From assembly GCA_036186865.1 (NCBI GenBank), contig AP025053.1:35332477-35396476 (forward strand): a stretch of DNA of 64,000 nt. The letters run 5' to 3'. Position 1 is the stretch's first letter; the number at the start of each line of letters is the position of its first letter. Shown piece after piece: positions 45,942-57,380 of this stretch. The notes under the pieces are model-generated. The model had not been told where the DNA came from and made no database searches. It saw nothing but the letters and a program-made list of their open reading frames with translations. The translations under genes were made by a program, and so were the position numbers. The stretch comes from Eustoma russellianum. Its lineage: Eukaryota; Streptophyta; Magnoliopsida; Gentianales; Gentianaceae.

Positions 45942-48481
45942 TGTGGCGCCCCGCTCCCGAGCCCTAGCCTCGGGAACAGTGCACCCGCCGTACCTCACTA
46001 AGGAGAATACAAAGCGTCGAATCAATCTCTTACTTGTCAAAATGACGTAGAAATTTTTTTCGCGGAAACGTAAACCATAACATATATTAAACTCCAATAA
46101 TCGTCATTACATTGCTAAATAAAACTCTGGAAATAAAATAGTAAAGTAGTGTGTGAAAATCCTCAAACATAAATAAGAACAAAACAACTGCAGCGTCCCC
46201 TCATATCCTAGCCGCAGCTCTCAACCAGCCCACTCCGCTATGTCCGTCCCGTCCTCAACGAAGATATGCTCGTAGTCCTCATCCGGCTCACCTGGGAAGT
46301 AGGGGTGAGTGACAGAAATCACCCAGTAGATGCCCGCCTCAAACAAATACAAAACGTACATACCAAAATGATAGAGCCACATAGCACATAAACATGATAT
46401 AACACATAGCACGTAAATATAAGATAACATGCATAAGATAAAGTAAATGCGGTAAGTAAGTCACTCCACATAAAAAATGCGCAAGTACGTGATGCATGCT
46501 CAATTAACGTGTCACACGCAACAAGAATCATGTCATGCAATATGCCCTAGACCTATATGCAATGCATGATCCCGGGATTGACTGGATGCCTGTAGCCCGT
46601 GCACTACAATCCACCCTTGCGGATGCCCGTGGCCCGTGCACCACGATCCACCCCAACCGATGCCCGTGGCCCGTGCACCACGATCCACCATAACCAAGTA
46701 TCCATGGCCCGTACACCATGATCCATCATCATCACATACTCATGGCCCGTACACCATGGTCCATCATAATCATACTCATGGCCCGTACACCATGGTCCTC
46801 TTCACTCGAGCGTCTGAGACCCGTGCATCTCAGCCCACTCCCAATGCAATGCACGTGCCATGAATGCAACAACAAAATCGCCTGGGGCCCGTACGCCCAT
46901 CCTCACCAACTCCGGCACTCAACACTAGTCGTCTGGGGCCCGTACGCCCATCCTCACCAACTCCGACACTCAATATTTGGCTTCATAAAATTTACGAATA
47001 TTGGAAAGTGGTTATGTGGCATTCCTTTTATTTTTCCTTAGCTTGTACTAATTTTCTAGAATTTTCTACTAATTTTCCCTATTTTTTCCTCATTTAATTC
47101 TATTTATTACTAATTATTTTAATTACTTACATTTGTCAAAATTCATTAAACTAGTGGAAAATAATTTAATTTAACCATTTTATATTTTCTGGAATTTATT
47201 TGGAATTTTCCGATATTTAATTATATTTTTCTGAAAATTAAAATGATTTATTTACTATTTCCTAATTTCCAGAAATCATTTAATAAAAACAGGAATTTCT
47301 TTTTTTTTTTCCTCTCTGGCCGGGTCAGACCCGGCCCGCCATTGCCTCTGGCCTGGCCCGCCGTCCCCGGCCCGATCCGCTATCCGCCCTCTTTTTTTTT
47401 TATATATATATATTAGATAATTGGGCCGGCCTGCCTTCGGGTCCGGTCCGCTGGCCATCCGGCCCGGCCCGTTAGCGGGCCGCCCTATACAATTTTTTTT
47501 TTTATATATAAATACCATTGGGCCTGGTCCTGCAGCCGCGGCCCGTTAAGACCCGGCCCGGTCCGCTGCGCCGCAGGCCAGCCCGGTCCGCCTCTTTTCT
47601 CTCTTTTTTTTTTCCTCAGCCGGCGCGTGTAATACACGTCCGGCGCGTGAGGCCCACTCTCGGCCGCTTCTGGCGGCGCGTGAGGCCCACGCGCCACCCT
47701 CCCGGCGGCGTTTTCGTTCCCGATTCAATTTTTTTTCTATTTCGAGACTATATAAAATTATTCCAAGGCCAAAACACGATTTTTAAAACATTCCTAACCA
47801 TGAAAATCCTAATCTTTTGAGTTGATTCGAATGTATTTCCGCCCTAATCCAACCACACCATCAAATTCATCCTCATACGAGTATATAGCAGCAAAATATA
47901 CAAATACCTCATGCTTTTCCAAATATGAACGAATACAAATAAATATTTTAGCAAATAAAATAAAAGAAGGATCAAAGAATCACATAAATATCATCTAAGC
48001 ATGCAAGGATCGTATCCATTTGAGGGGGAAGAGGCACCTACCTCGATTGACGATAACACAAACAAATCCGACGGAGTAAAACTCGGGTTCGGAGCCTCGC
48101 CTCCCTTCTTCTTCTCTCTTTTCTCTCTTCTCTTTCTCTCTTCTCTTTTTTTTTTCTTTTTCTTTTTCTCTGCCGTACGTTTTTTTTTGTGCGTGTGTGT
48201 GTGGCTATGCGTGTATACGTATATAAGGTGGGGGAGTTAGGGTAGGTTTATTTGGTTTTCCCATTTGGTTTTGGTTTAGGTTTCCTAATGTGATTCTAAC
48301 ACTATTAGTTTATAATTATCTTTATTATCATCATCACCTTTTCATTATTATCATTATTATTATTTTCTTATTTGGTAACATTTATGTATATATATCTACT
48401 ATATATATACATATATATCTATATCTATATATATATATATCTATATATATAATATACATATATATATTTTCGGCCATAACA
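45942..48481 (-). repeat. 3' LTR of the chromovirus
   Basis: On the + strand it starts TGTGGCGCCCCGCTCC and ends CGGCCATAACA, so in element sense it runs TGTTATGG...GGCGCCACA. It contains a GC-rich block (47320-47720), tandem CCCGTGGCCCGTGCACCACG units (46590-46800), two copies of CCGTACGCCCATCCTCACC (46890, 46938) and a TA-rich end. Short frames in it are repeated identically in the other LTR and are not genes. Confidence 0.95.
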
Positions 48482-48496
48482 TCCTACCCACCTTAC
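48482..48496 (-). other. Polypurine tract
   Basis: In element sense GTAAGGTGGGTAGGA directly precedes the 3' LTR (TGTTATGG). This is the expected place for plus-strand DNA priming. It is not purely purine. Confidence 0.65.
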
Positions 48497-48527
48497 AAAA
48501 AGTTTCGTCCCCGAAACTTGACGTACC

Positions 48528-50374
48528 TTATTCGAAAAGTTGTGGATATTTCTCTCGCATTTGCTCCTCGAGCTCCCAAGTTGCCTCGCGCTCGGTGTGA
48601 TTGGTCCACTGCACTTTGACATAAGGGATGACTCGGTGTCTCAACACTTGGTCCTTGCGATCCACTATCCTGATAGGAGTCTCCTCATATGTAATGTCCG
48701 GTCGGATCCTTAACGGTGGCGCATCTAGAACATGACTTGGGTCCGGAACATATTTCCTCAGCTGAGAAACGTGAAATGTGCTGTGAACCTGAGCCAAGGC
48801 AGGGGGTAATGCTAATCGGTAGGCCAGCGTACCAACCCTCTCGAGTATCTCATAAGGACCGATGTAGCGAGGCTTCAGTTTACCCTTTATTCCGAATCGT
48901 GAAACCCCCTTCGTAGGTGACACTCTCAAGTAAACCTTCTCGCCTACGTCAAATTCGAGTGGACGTCGTTTCGAATCGGCCCAACTCTTGCTTCTGTCTT
49001 GAGCAACCTTTAGTCTATCTCGTATCAACTTTACTTTCTCTCTAGTTTGCTCAACCAACTCAGGGCCGGTAATAACACGCTCACCGACCTCATCCCAATG
49101 AACAGGGGACCTGCACTTACGTCCATAGAGCGCCTCAAAGGGTGCCATGCCGATGGCACTGTGATGACTGTTGTTGTAAGAGAATTCAATGAGCTTGATC
49201 ATACCGTCCCAGTTCCCCTTGAAGTCCAATGCACACGCTCTCAACATGTCCTCTAAGGTCTGAATGGTCCTCTCAGACTGCCCGTCTGTCTGTGGATGGA
49301 AAGCGGTACTCAGTCGCAGCTCCGTCCCCAACCTTTTTTGACAAGCTGACCAAAAGCGAGAGGTGAACTTCGAATCACGGTCTGAGACGATACTGACTGG
49401 GACTCCGTGTAGGCTAACAACATCATTAATATATAATGTCACCAGTCTTTCCACGGTCACATCACTAGGCACGGGTAGGAAGTGAGCGGTCTTCGTCAAA
49501 CGATCAACAATCACCCAGATCATGTCGTTACCGTTTCTTGTTTTTGGAAGTCCTGCTACAAAGTCCATCGTCACATGCTCCCACTTCCACTCCGGTATCT
49601 CTAACGGTAACATCAAACCTCCCGGCCTCTGATGCTCTGCCTTAACCTGCTGACAAACGAGGCATCTCTCAATGAACTCAGCAATGTGTCTTTTCATCCC
49701 ACTCCACCAGTAGTGTTTCTTTAGATCATTATACATCTTCGTAGCACCGGGGTGGATCGACAACTTCGAGTTGTGTGCCTCTTTTAGCAATTCCCTCCTT
49801 AGCTCCTCATCATCCGGCACGCACAACCTTCCTTGGTACCAAATACTGCCATCGTCATGTATTTGGAAGCCCTCAATTAGATTGATCAACATCCTATCTC
49901 GGACATCCCTAAGCGTCACATCCTCCTTTTGCGCCTCTTTGATTCGCTCAATCAGAGATGGTGTAATGACTAAGGCTGCCAGGACGTTAGCAGTGGAATC
50001 AACAATATCGAGATCAAACTCTGCCATCTCTTTCTCTAGTGGTGTCTGTCTGGCGTGATTAGACTTTCTACTCAAGGCATCAGCAATTCGGTTTGCCTTC
50101 CCCGGATGATAATTAATTGTTAGGTCGTAGTCCTTCAGTAGCTCCAGCCATCTCCTCTGACGCATATTCAATTCTTTCTGTGTGAACAAATATTTCAAGC
50201 TCTTATGATCGGTAAAGACCTCGCACTTCACACCATATAAGTAATGACGCCAAATCTTTAGCGCAAACACTACCGCTGCTAACTCCAGATCATGGGTCGG
50301 GTAATTTTGCTCATATTGCTTCAACTGTCTCGATGCGTATGCGATAACCCTACCTCCTTGCATTAACACGCATC
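48528..50374 (-). CDS. Chromovirus pol, part 2: RNase H, integrase, chromodomain-like tail
   Basis: Open from the acceptor at 50374 to a stop at 48528. RNase H follows directly (YASRQLKQYEQNYPTHDLEL; FTDHKSLKYL). Next come the integrase zinc finger (H...CLVCQQVK) and the catalytic D-D-E core, with MDFVAGLP, VSDRDSKF and HPQTDGQSERTIQTLE. It ends with a chromodomain-like segment (VKVQWTNHTEREATWE, then YPQLFE), which in chromoviruses can target integration to particular chromatin. I see no stop or frameshift. In genomic RNA this part has no start of its own near the RNase H boundary, so it depends on fusion to the upstream part. Confidence 0.93.
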
Positions 50375-50443
50375 CTGCGACGAAAGTGTTAGGCTAAAGT
50401 TAATATGTACATGAGGGTAACTTAAAATTTTATATACATATAC
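50375..50443 (-). other. Intron-like segment B between RT and RNase H (69 bp)
   Basis: In element sense it begins GGGCTAG|GTATATG and ends TTTCGTCGCAG|GATGCG. It is AT-rich, holds in-frame stops and contains no domain. Removing it joins G to GA in phase and rebuilds the conserved RNase H start (KNGLG then CVLMQGG). Left in, translation stops at 50430, right after RT. Splicing is inferred. Confidence 0.72.
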
Positions 50444-51964
50444 CTAGCCCATTCTTCGAGGCGTCGCTGTATATGACAAATCCTTCAGTACCGGAGGGTT
50501 GCGCCAACACTGGTGCAGTCGTCAATTTCTGCTTCAACTCTGCAAAGCTTTTCTCACACTCGGAGGTCCATACAAACTTAGTCTTCTTCTGAGTCAGTCG
50601 ACTCAGTGGTGCTGCAATTTTTGAAAATCCTTCGACAAACTTGCGATAATATCCGGCAAGGCCAAGAAAGCTGCGTACCTCAGTGACGTTAGTAGGTCGT
50701 GGCCATTCTGTGATCGCCTCTATCTTCTTTGGGTCAACCGAAATACCGTCCTCGGAAATTACGTGGCCCAAGAAGGTCACACTCTTCAACCAGAATTCGC
50801 ACTTACTGAACTTAGCGTACAACTTCTTCTTTCTGAGAGTCTCTAATACCTCATGCAAGTGTTCAGCATGAGTCTCCTCATTAGGCGAGTACACCAAGAT
50901 GTCATCGATGAACACCACCACAAAATGGTCCAGCTGCTCTCTGAATACTGTGTTCATCAGATCCATGAAAGCCGCAGGCGCATTCGTTAGTCCAAAGGGC
51001 ATTACAAGAAACTCGTAGTGCCCATATCGAGTGCGGAACGCAGTCTTTGCTATGTCTTCTGCCTTAATCCTTAGCTGATGGTAGCCTGATCGCAGGTCAA
51101 TCTTCGAGAATACCCTGGCACCCTTCAATTGATCAAATAGGTCGTCGATCCTTGGTAGTGGGTATTTATTCTTTATTGTGATCTTGTTCAGCTCACGATA
51201 ATCGATACATAGTCTCATAGTACCGTCTTTTTTCTTCACGAACAATACTGGTGCTCCCCAGGGCGAAACACTAGGCCTAATAAATTTTCTGTCTAGTAGC
51301 TCCTGCAACTGCTCCTTAAGTTCTTTTAACTCTGCTGGTGCCATCCTATATGGTGCCTTCGAGATCGGCTCGGCTCCAGGTACGAGATCGATCTCGAACT
51401 CCACCTCTCTGCTCGGTGGCAAACCTGGTAACTCGTCGGGAAAAACATCCTTAAAATCTCGTACCACTGGAATATCCTCAATCGATGGCGTCTCAGCACT
51501 GGCATTTAGAGCATACACAAGAAAACCCTCGGCTCCTTTCTTTAACGCCCGAGAAGCCTGTGCTGCGGTAATATAGATTTTCCTGGAGGACTTCTTCAAT
51601 TTGACATCCCCCTGGAAGATGGTCTCTCTCTTATCTAGTGTCTGCATACTGACCTGTCTCTGGCGGCAGTCGATATTAGCACTATATCTCGCCATGAAAT
51701 CCATGCCTAGAATGATATCGAAATCCTGCATTTGGATCGAAATCAGGGTGGTGGAGAACTCAAGCTCATTAATCTCCAACGGGCAATCCTTGTACTGATA
51801 ATGTGATACTAACACTTGATCCCCGGCGGCTTGAACACGGTATGGAATCTCTAGCCGTTCTGGTAGAGTACCTAGATTCTCGGCAAATCTCCTAGCAACG
51901 AATGAGTGGCTAGCACCACTATCGAATAGAACGTATGCTGGGACTTGGTTAATTAATATTTTCC
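50444..51964 (-). CDS. Chromovirus pol, part 1: aspartic protease and reverse transcriptase
   Basis: From the acceptor at 51964 the frame reads KILINQVPAYVLFDSGASHS, the protease active-site motif (DSGA). A linker leads to reverse transcriptase with LCIDYRELNKITIKNKYPLP, PFGLTNAPAAFMDLMN and the catalytic FIDDILVYS (YxDD-type box with I). The thumb has FLGHVISEDGI and FLGLAGYYRKFVEGFS, then the RNase H domain begins at YSDASKNGLG. No internal stop. The frame is also open for some codons 5' of the acceptor, with an ATG at 52001 inside the intron-like segment, so independent initiation cannot be excluded. Confidence 0.92.
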
Positions 51965-52064
51965 CTAACAGGTTCGTAGTTATGCACATAGCACAAACCA
52001 TCAAAACAAGGAGAAAATATATGTTCAAGATTTTAAAATAATAATTGCTTAAATTTAAACGTAC
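51965..52064 (-). other. Intron-like segment A between gag and protease (100 bp)
   Basis: In element sense it begins GTCACCG|GTACGTTTAA and ends AACCTGTTAG|GGAAAATA. It is much more AT-rich than the flanking code and has a pyrimidine tract (TTTTCTCCTTGTTTT). Its length is not a multiple of three. Removal joins G to GG in phase and gives the usual gag-protease linker (DVVTG then KILINQVPAY). Left in, gag stops at 52033. Splicing is inferred. Confidence 0.75.
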
Positions 52065-53247
52065 CGGTGACTACGTCTCCGACCTCCTGTAGCTCAGCAT
52101 CTGTCATGACATGCACCCGAGCGTTGGTCTTTCCTTTTCCTCTCTGCTGCGTCTGACCCTGTGACAGGGGTGCTTGTGCCGGTGTAGGGCACTCCCTAGC
52201 ATAATGTCCTTGTTTGCCGCAATTGTAGCACACCTGCTGAGCTCTCCAACACGGTCCCCTATGAGGACGGCCACACTGAGCACATGATGGGGGTGGCGGT
52301 CCAACTGCCCTGATTGGCTGCGCTGCCGTCGCTGTAGCACCCTCGATCATCAGTGGCCGAGTCGCCGATCCCTGACCCTGCTGTGGTGGCCCAGAGAATC
52401 GCCCGGCCGGATGTCGGCGCGGAATCTTTAACCATCTCCCTGATCTCCCCGAACGGAACTCCTCCCGCGATCTCTTGGCCCTGTCGGCCGATGCAACCCT
52501 CGCAAGGTCACCCTCAACCTTACGACACACCTCTAACAATCCCTCGAAAGTGGTAGGCTGGGCACATATGATCAGTGATTGAATGCGTGAGTTCAAACCC
52601 GTCTCGAATTTCAACATCTTAGCCTTCTCGTCGTCCATGGTGGCAGGCATGTATCTCCCAAGTGCATGGAATCTCTCAGAATACTCATCAACAGTCATAG
52701 ACCCTTGGGTCAGAAGCTGAAACTCTGTCATCCTCCTCTGAATGGCACTCTCGGGAACGTAGTGCCTCTTATACTCCTCCCTAAACTGGGTCCAAGTCGG
52801 TGGTGTGGTCCGTCTGCGTTTCACACCCTGCCACCATCGCTCTGCATCGCCCTCCAAGAATGGTACCACCACATCCACTTTCAAGTTATCCAGAACCTCT
52901 AGCAACCTCAACTGCTCGGATACATTCTTGAGCCAAATCTCTGCCTCCTCTGGTCAGGTAGTACCCCTGAACATAGGTATCCGGGAGTGCTGCATCTCCC
53001 GGTAAAAGAATCGAAGCCCCTGGGTTGGTGGTGGTGGCGGCGGTGGTGGTGGTGGTGTCTGTGGCGGTTGCTGCTGCTGCTGTTGCTGCAGTTGCTCCTG
53101 CTGTTGTTGCAGGTGAGCCATCTGCGCCTGTTGCTGGGCCACCAAGGCCGTCAGAGTGGCCAGCGTATCTGCCAGTACCTGGGGAATGGCCCCCTGACCC
53201 TGTTGATCATCGCCGTTGTTACCAGCCGGATCACGTCGTGGAGGCAT
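52065..53247 (-). CDS. Chromovirus gag with one in-frame TGA
   Basis: ATG 53247 opens MPPRRDPAGNNGDDQQ, followed by a Gln-rich and a Pro-rich tract (CAG and CCX repeats, about 53020-53110). An in-frame TGA lies at 52954-52956, after FRGTT. The frame then continues through the retrotransposon gag core (VPFLEGDAERWWQGVK; FREEYKRHYVPE; FELLTQG-like FQLLTQGSMTVDEY) and the CCHC zinc knuckle CYNCGKQGHYAREC. It reaches the donor at 52065 in phase with protease. Unless read through, the TGA blocks a full Gag from this copy. No other break is seen. Confidence 0.88.
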
Positions 53248-53490
53248 TTTCTGAAATCCAAGTTCATCAGACGAAATCAGATTAGTCAATGGAAGTTGAA
53301 TGGTGGAATGCGGATAAGTCGAATATTTAAACAGGAAAAGCTCACCATCGGCACACACCTCCCATAACCCGATCATAACTTAGGTCTAAAATCATTTCTT
53401 AAGTCTACTTTGTTTATTAGAGGCGAAATCGTGGCTTATGTCTAAGTGTTCTAGTTAATCCTGCGTTTCCGAGGCAGATCTGAAGCCTGG

Positions 53491-53502
53491 GCTCTGATAC
53501 CA
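53491..53502 (-). other. Primer-binding site, initiator tRNA-Met
   Basis: In element sense TGGTATCAGAGC starts two bases after the 5' LTR end (CACA GG TGGTATC). This is the usual plant PBS, complementary to the 3' end of initiator tRNA-Met. Confidence 0.92.
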
Positions 53503-53504
53503 CC

Positions 53505-56022
53505 TGTGGCGCCCCGCTCCCGAGCCCTAGCCTCGGGAACAGTGCACCCGCCGTACCTCACTAAGGAGAATACAAAGCGTCGAATCAATCTCTTACTTGT
53601 CAAAATGACGTAGAAATTTTTTTCGCGGAAACGTAAACCATAACATATATTAAACTCCAATAATCGTCATTACATTGCTAAATAAAACTCTGGAAATAAA
53701 ATAGTAAAGTAGTGTGTGAAAATCCTCAAACATAAATAAGAACAAAACAACTGCAGCGTCCCCTCATATCCTAGCCGCAGCTCTCAACCAGCCCACTCCG
53801 CTATGTCCGTCCCGTCCTCAACGAAGATATGCTCGTAGTCCTCATCCGGCTCACCTGGGAAGTAGGGGTGAGTGACAGAAATCACCCAGTAGATGCCCGC
53901 CTCAAACAAATACAAAACGTACATACCAAAATGATAGAGCCACATAGCACATAAACATGATATAACACATAGCACGTAAATATAAGATAACATGCATAAG
54001 ATAAAGTAAATGCGGTAAGTAAGTCACTCCACATAAAAAATGCGCAAGTACGTGATGCATGCTCAATTAACGTGTCACACGCAACAAGAATCATGTCATG
54101 CAATATGCCCTAGACCTATATGCAATGCATGATCCCGGGATTGACTGGATGCCTGTAGCCCGTGCACTACAATCCACCCTTGCGGATGCCCGTGGCCCGT
54201 GCACCACGATCCACCCCAACCGATGCCCGTGGCCCGTGCACCACGATCCACCATAACCAAGTATCCATGGCCCGTACACCATGATCCATCATCATCACAT
54301 ACTCATGGCCCGTACACCATGGTCCATCATAATCATACTCATGGCCCGTACACCATGGTTCTCTTCACTCGAGCGTCTGAGACCCGTGCATCTCAGCCCA
54401 CTCCCAATGCAATGCACGTGCCATGAATGCAACAACAAAATCGCCTGGGGCCCGTACGCCCATCCTCACCAACTCCGGCACTCAACACTAGTCGTCTGGG
54501 CCCGTACGCCCATCCTCACCAACTCCGACACTCAATATTTGGCTTCATAAAATTTACGAATATTGGAAAGTGGTTATGTGGCATTCCTTTTATTTTTCCT
54601 TAGCTTGTACTAATTTTCTAGAATTTTCTACTAATTTTCCCTATTTTTTCCTCATTTAATTCTATTTATTACTAATTATTTTAATTACTTACATTTGTCA
54701 AAATTCATTAAACTAGTGGAAAATAATTTAATTTAACCATTTTATATTTTCTGGAATTTATTTGGAATTTTCCGATATTTAATTATATTTTTCTGAAAAT
54801 TAAAATGATTTATTTACTATTTCCTAATTTCCAGAAATCATTTAATAAAAACAGGAATTTCTTTTTTTTCTCTCTGGCCGGGTCAGACCCGGCCCGCCAT
54901 TGCCTCTGGCCTGGCCCGCCGTCCCCGGCCCGATCCGCTATCCGCCCTCTCTTTTTTTTTATATATATATATTAGATAATTGGGCCGGCCTGCCTTCGGG
55001 TCCGGTCCGCTGGCCATCCGGCCCGGCCCGTTAGCGGGCCGCCCTATACAATTTTTTTTTTATATATAAATACCATTGGGCCTGGTCCTGCAGCCGCGGC
55101 CCGTTAAGACCCGGCCCGGTCCGCTGCGCCGCAGGCCAGCCCGGTCCGCCTCTTTTCTCTCTTTTTTTTTTCCTCAGCCGGCGCGTGGCCCACTCTCGGC
55201 CGCTTCTGGCGGCGCGTGAGGCCCACGCGCCACCCTCCCGGCGGCGTTTTCGTCCCCGATTCAATTTTTTTTCTATTTCGAGACTATATAAAATTATTCC
55301 AAGGCCAAAACACGATTTTTAAAACATTCCTAACCATGAAAATCCTAATCTTTTGAGTTGATTCGAATGTATTTCCGCCCTAATCCAACCACACCATCAA
55401 ATTCATCCTCATACGAGTATATAGCAGCAAAATATACAAATACCTCATGCTTTTCCAAATATGAACGAATACAAATAAATATTTTAGCAAATAAAATAAA
55501 AGAAGGATCAAAGAATCACATAAATATCATCTAAGCATGCAAGGATCGTATCCATTTGAGGGGGAAGAGGCACCTACCTCGATTGACGATAACACAAACA
55601 AATCCGACGGAGTAAAACTCGGGTTCGGAGCCTCGCCTCCCTTCTTCTTCTCTCTTTTCTCTCTTCTCTTTCTCTCTTCTCTTTTTTTTTTCTTTTTCTT
55701 TTTCTCTGCCGTACGTTTTTTTTTTTTTTGTGCGTGTGTGTGTGGCTATGCGTGTATACGTATATAAGGTGGGGGAGTTAGGGTAGGTTTATTTGGTTTT
55801 CCCATTTGGTTTTGGTTTAGGTTTCCTAATGTGATTCTAACACTATTAGTTTATAATTATCTTTATTATCATCATCACCTTTTCATTATTATCATTATTA
55901 TTATTTTCTTATTTGGTAACATTTATGTATATATATCTACTATATATATACATATATATCTATATCTATATATATATATATCTATATATATAATATACAT
56001 ATATATATTTTCGGCCATAACA
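53505..56022 (-). repeat. 5' LTR of the chromovirus
   Basis: Nearly identical to the left LTR. By eye I count two base substitutions (CATGGTTCTC at about 54359 and CGTCCCCG at about 55254), one single-base deletion in GTCTGGGCCC, homopolymer length changes, and a 22-bp deletion at about 55188. The deletion lies between two copies of CGGCGCGTG, as replication slippage would give. As the 5' LTR it should hold the element's promoter. Confidence 0.95.
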
Positions 56023-56027
56023 TAGTA

Positions 56028-56949
56028 CCCAGGTCTTTTTTCCTTGTTCTACAATAATGTGAAGATGTGATATCATTCAGAAGCTAGTGGTAGGGCCCTT
56101 ATTTATCCCCAACAACTCTTGGTTTAGATGAATATTTGGCATGCGTGGCAACATGTGGAGCAATATGTAGATGCTTATGGGATTTCGGTTACCCTGCTAG
56201 TCTCTGGTTTTTTCGTCTTAGAGTAAATATGAAATCGGTGATTGGTGATACACAACGATTCAGAAGGCCCATTATATTTTCTTTGCAGAGTTATCCTGTA
56301 AACTAGTTGCAACATGCATAAGCTGTGGATCTGGCAAGACCACTCTAGGACTTGGAAGCAGTGGTCAACTGCTTGAAACGGCTCATAGGAAGTAGTTTAA
56401 GCACGTATAGTACCTTGAAGTTCACTTGTGTTAAACCTGATTGGCGAAGCTGAGATTTTGACATTCGGATCGAAGGAATGATCCGGATAGAGGGCTAAAG
56501 GATCTACTAGTGAAACCTGGAAGAATCAACAGCTTTAGAGGCCTCCAAAGTTGTTATTTCGGAGAAAATCCTCCGACTCTAAGTCAATTACGTGTTGTTA
56601 CGTTTAATGTAGGCCGTAACATAGAGAAACCTATGTCTTTGTGTGTATTTTGAGAAGAATATTCTCTAAAATGTCTGATTCTTTGTTCAAATCTGGCTTC
56701 TGTCTAGTGGTGCTAATTGCTTTTATATGCTACAGGTCTGTGCAAAAACATTGGTTACTCTTCCATATTGAATCTCTCGATTTCTTTTTGTTTCTCGGTT
56801 CAGTACCCTAAACTCCTTGTTTCACCTCCATGAATATGTCTGGACTGAGTCTTCCTCTTCAACTTAATTATTCAATTATTACAAACTTCAACAATATGAT
56901 ATTACATTGATATATAGTGATCACGATACGCCAGAAGCGTGTCTTACAG
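56028..56949. other. Flank of the insertion, no complete exon
   Basis: An acceptor-like TTTCTTTGCAG at about 56288 precedes a frame with LVATCISCGSGK, faintly like the cysteine motif of DUF1218 proteins, on the same strand as the fragment below. The evidence is too thin to call an exon. Confidence 0.35.
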
Positions 56950-57243
56950 CATGATCAGCAAAGAATTGCTTACCACACTGAATTGTCGTGTGGAAGCCTT
57001 CGTAAAGGTGTGTTTGCAGCTGGGGCTACTCTGTCTTTGTTATCGATGATCAATTCTATTATGTACTTGTGGGCTCATTCCAGAGCAGATACAGGGGGGT
57101 GGGGAAAGCACAAAAGCGAAGAACTTGCATTGAGCTTGACTGGTTTCTTGGAAAAATCAGCAACATCAACCATAGGACAATGGTATCAGGAAAATGTAGC
57201 ACCATTTCTTTTTAGTGCGAAAGTTTTCATATTCATGGTCTAG
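56950..57243 (+). pseudogene. DUF1218 membrane protein fragment (last exon)
   Basis: The + strand reads RIAYHTELSCGSLRKGVFAA, then GATLSLLSMINSIMYLWAHS, and continues to a TAG at 57241. The AYHT...C-x2-LRKGVFAAGA block followed by a hydrophobic helix is the C-terminal part of DUF1218 proteins (MODIFYING WALL LIGNIN / VCC type), four-helix proteins of the endomembrane system. The first helices and signal region are not found between here and the chromovirus or on its other side. It could be a real last exon with undetected upstream exons, or a remnant. Confidence 0.6.
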
Positions 57244-57270
57244 TAGCAACTGGCAGCTGGCAAGTGATAG

Positions 57271-57380
57271 AACAACAACATCACCTATTGCCTTATAGGC
57301 GGGGTATGGGAGGTCGTATGTACGTAACCATACCCATGTGTTAAAAACACATCGAGGTTGTTTTCTGATGACATATGTGA
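57271..57380 (-). mobile_element. SINE-like (TTG)n-family repeat, copy 6
   Basis: It starts AACAACAACATCACCTATTGCC and has GGGGTATGGGAGGTCGTATG and GTGTTAAAAACACATCG. Only the tail half is present. Confidence 0.6.

Larger units (their letters stand above)
45942..56022 (-). mobile_element. Complete Ty3/gypsy chromovirus, Tekay/Del-like
   Basis: A 10.1-kb element transcribed right to left. Left and right LTRs (2540 and 2518 bp) are nearly identical. The 5-bp direct repeat TAGTA flanks it exactly (45937-45941 and 56023-56027). Order in the sense direction: 5' LTR, PBS for initiator tRNA-Met, gag, protease, RT, RNase H, integrase, chromodomain-like tail, polypurine tract, 3' LTR. Integrase after RT marks Ty3/gypsy. 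The C-terminal VKVQWTNHTEREATWE motif and long LTRs point to the Tekay/Del lineage. Two intron-like segments split the coding region and gag has one in-frame TGA. Everything else looks intact, so this is a recent insertion. Confidence 0.95.

Noticed and set aside
46528..47820. Several short frames on both strands, Pro/Arg/Gly-rich
   Set aside because: They lie in the LTR, recur in the other LTR, and arise from GC-rich tandem repeats.
52987..53376. + strand frames rich in Trp, Leu and Val
   Set aside because: They are the antisense of the CAG and CCX repeats of gag.
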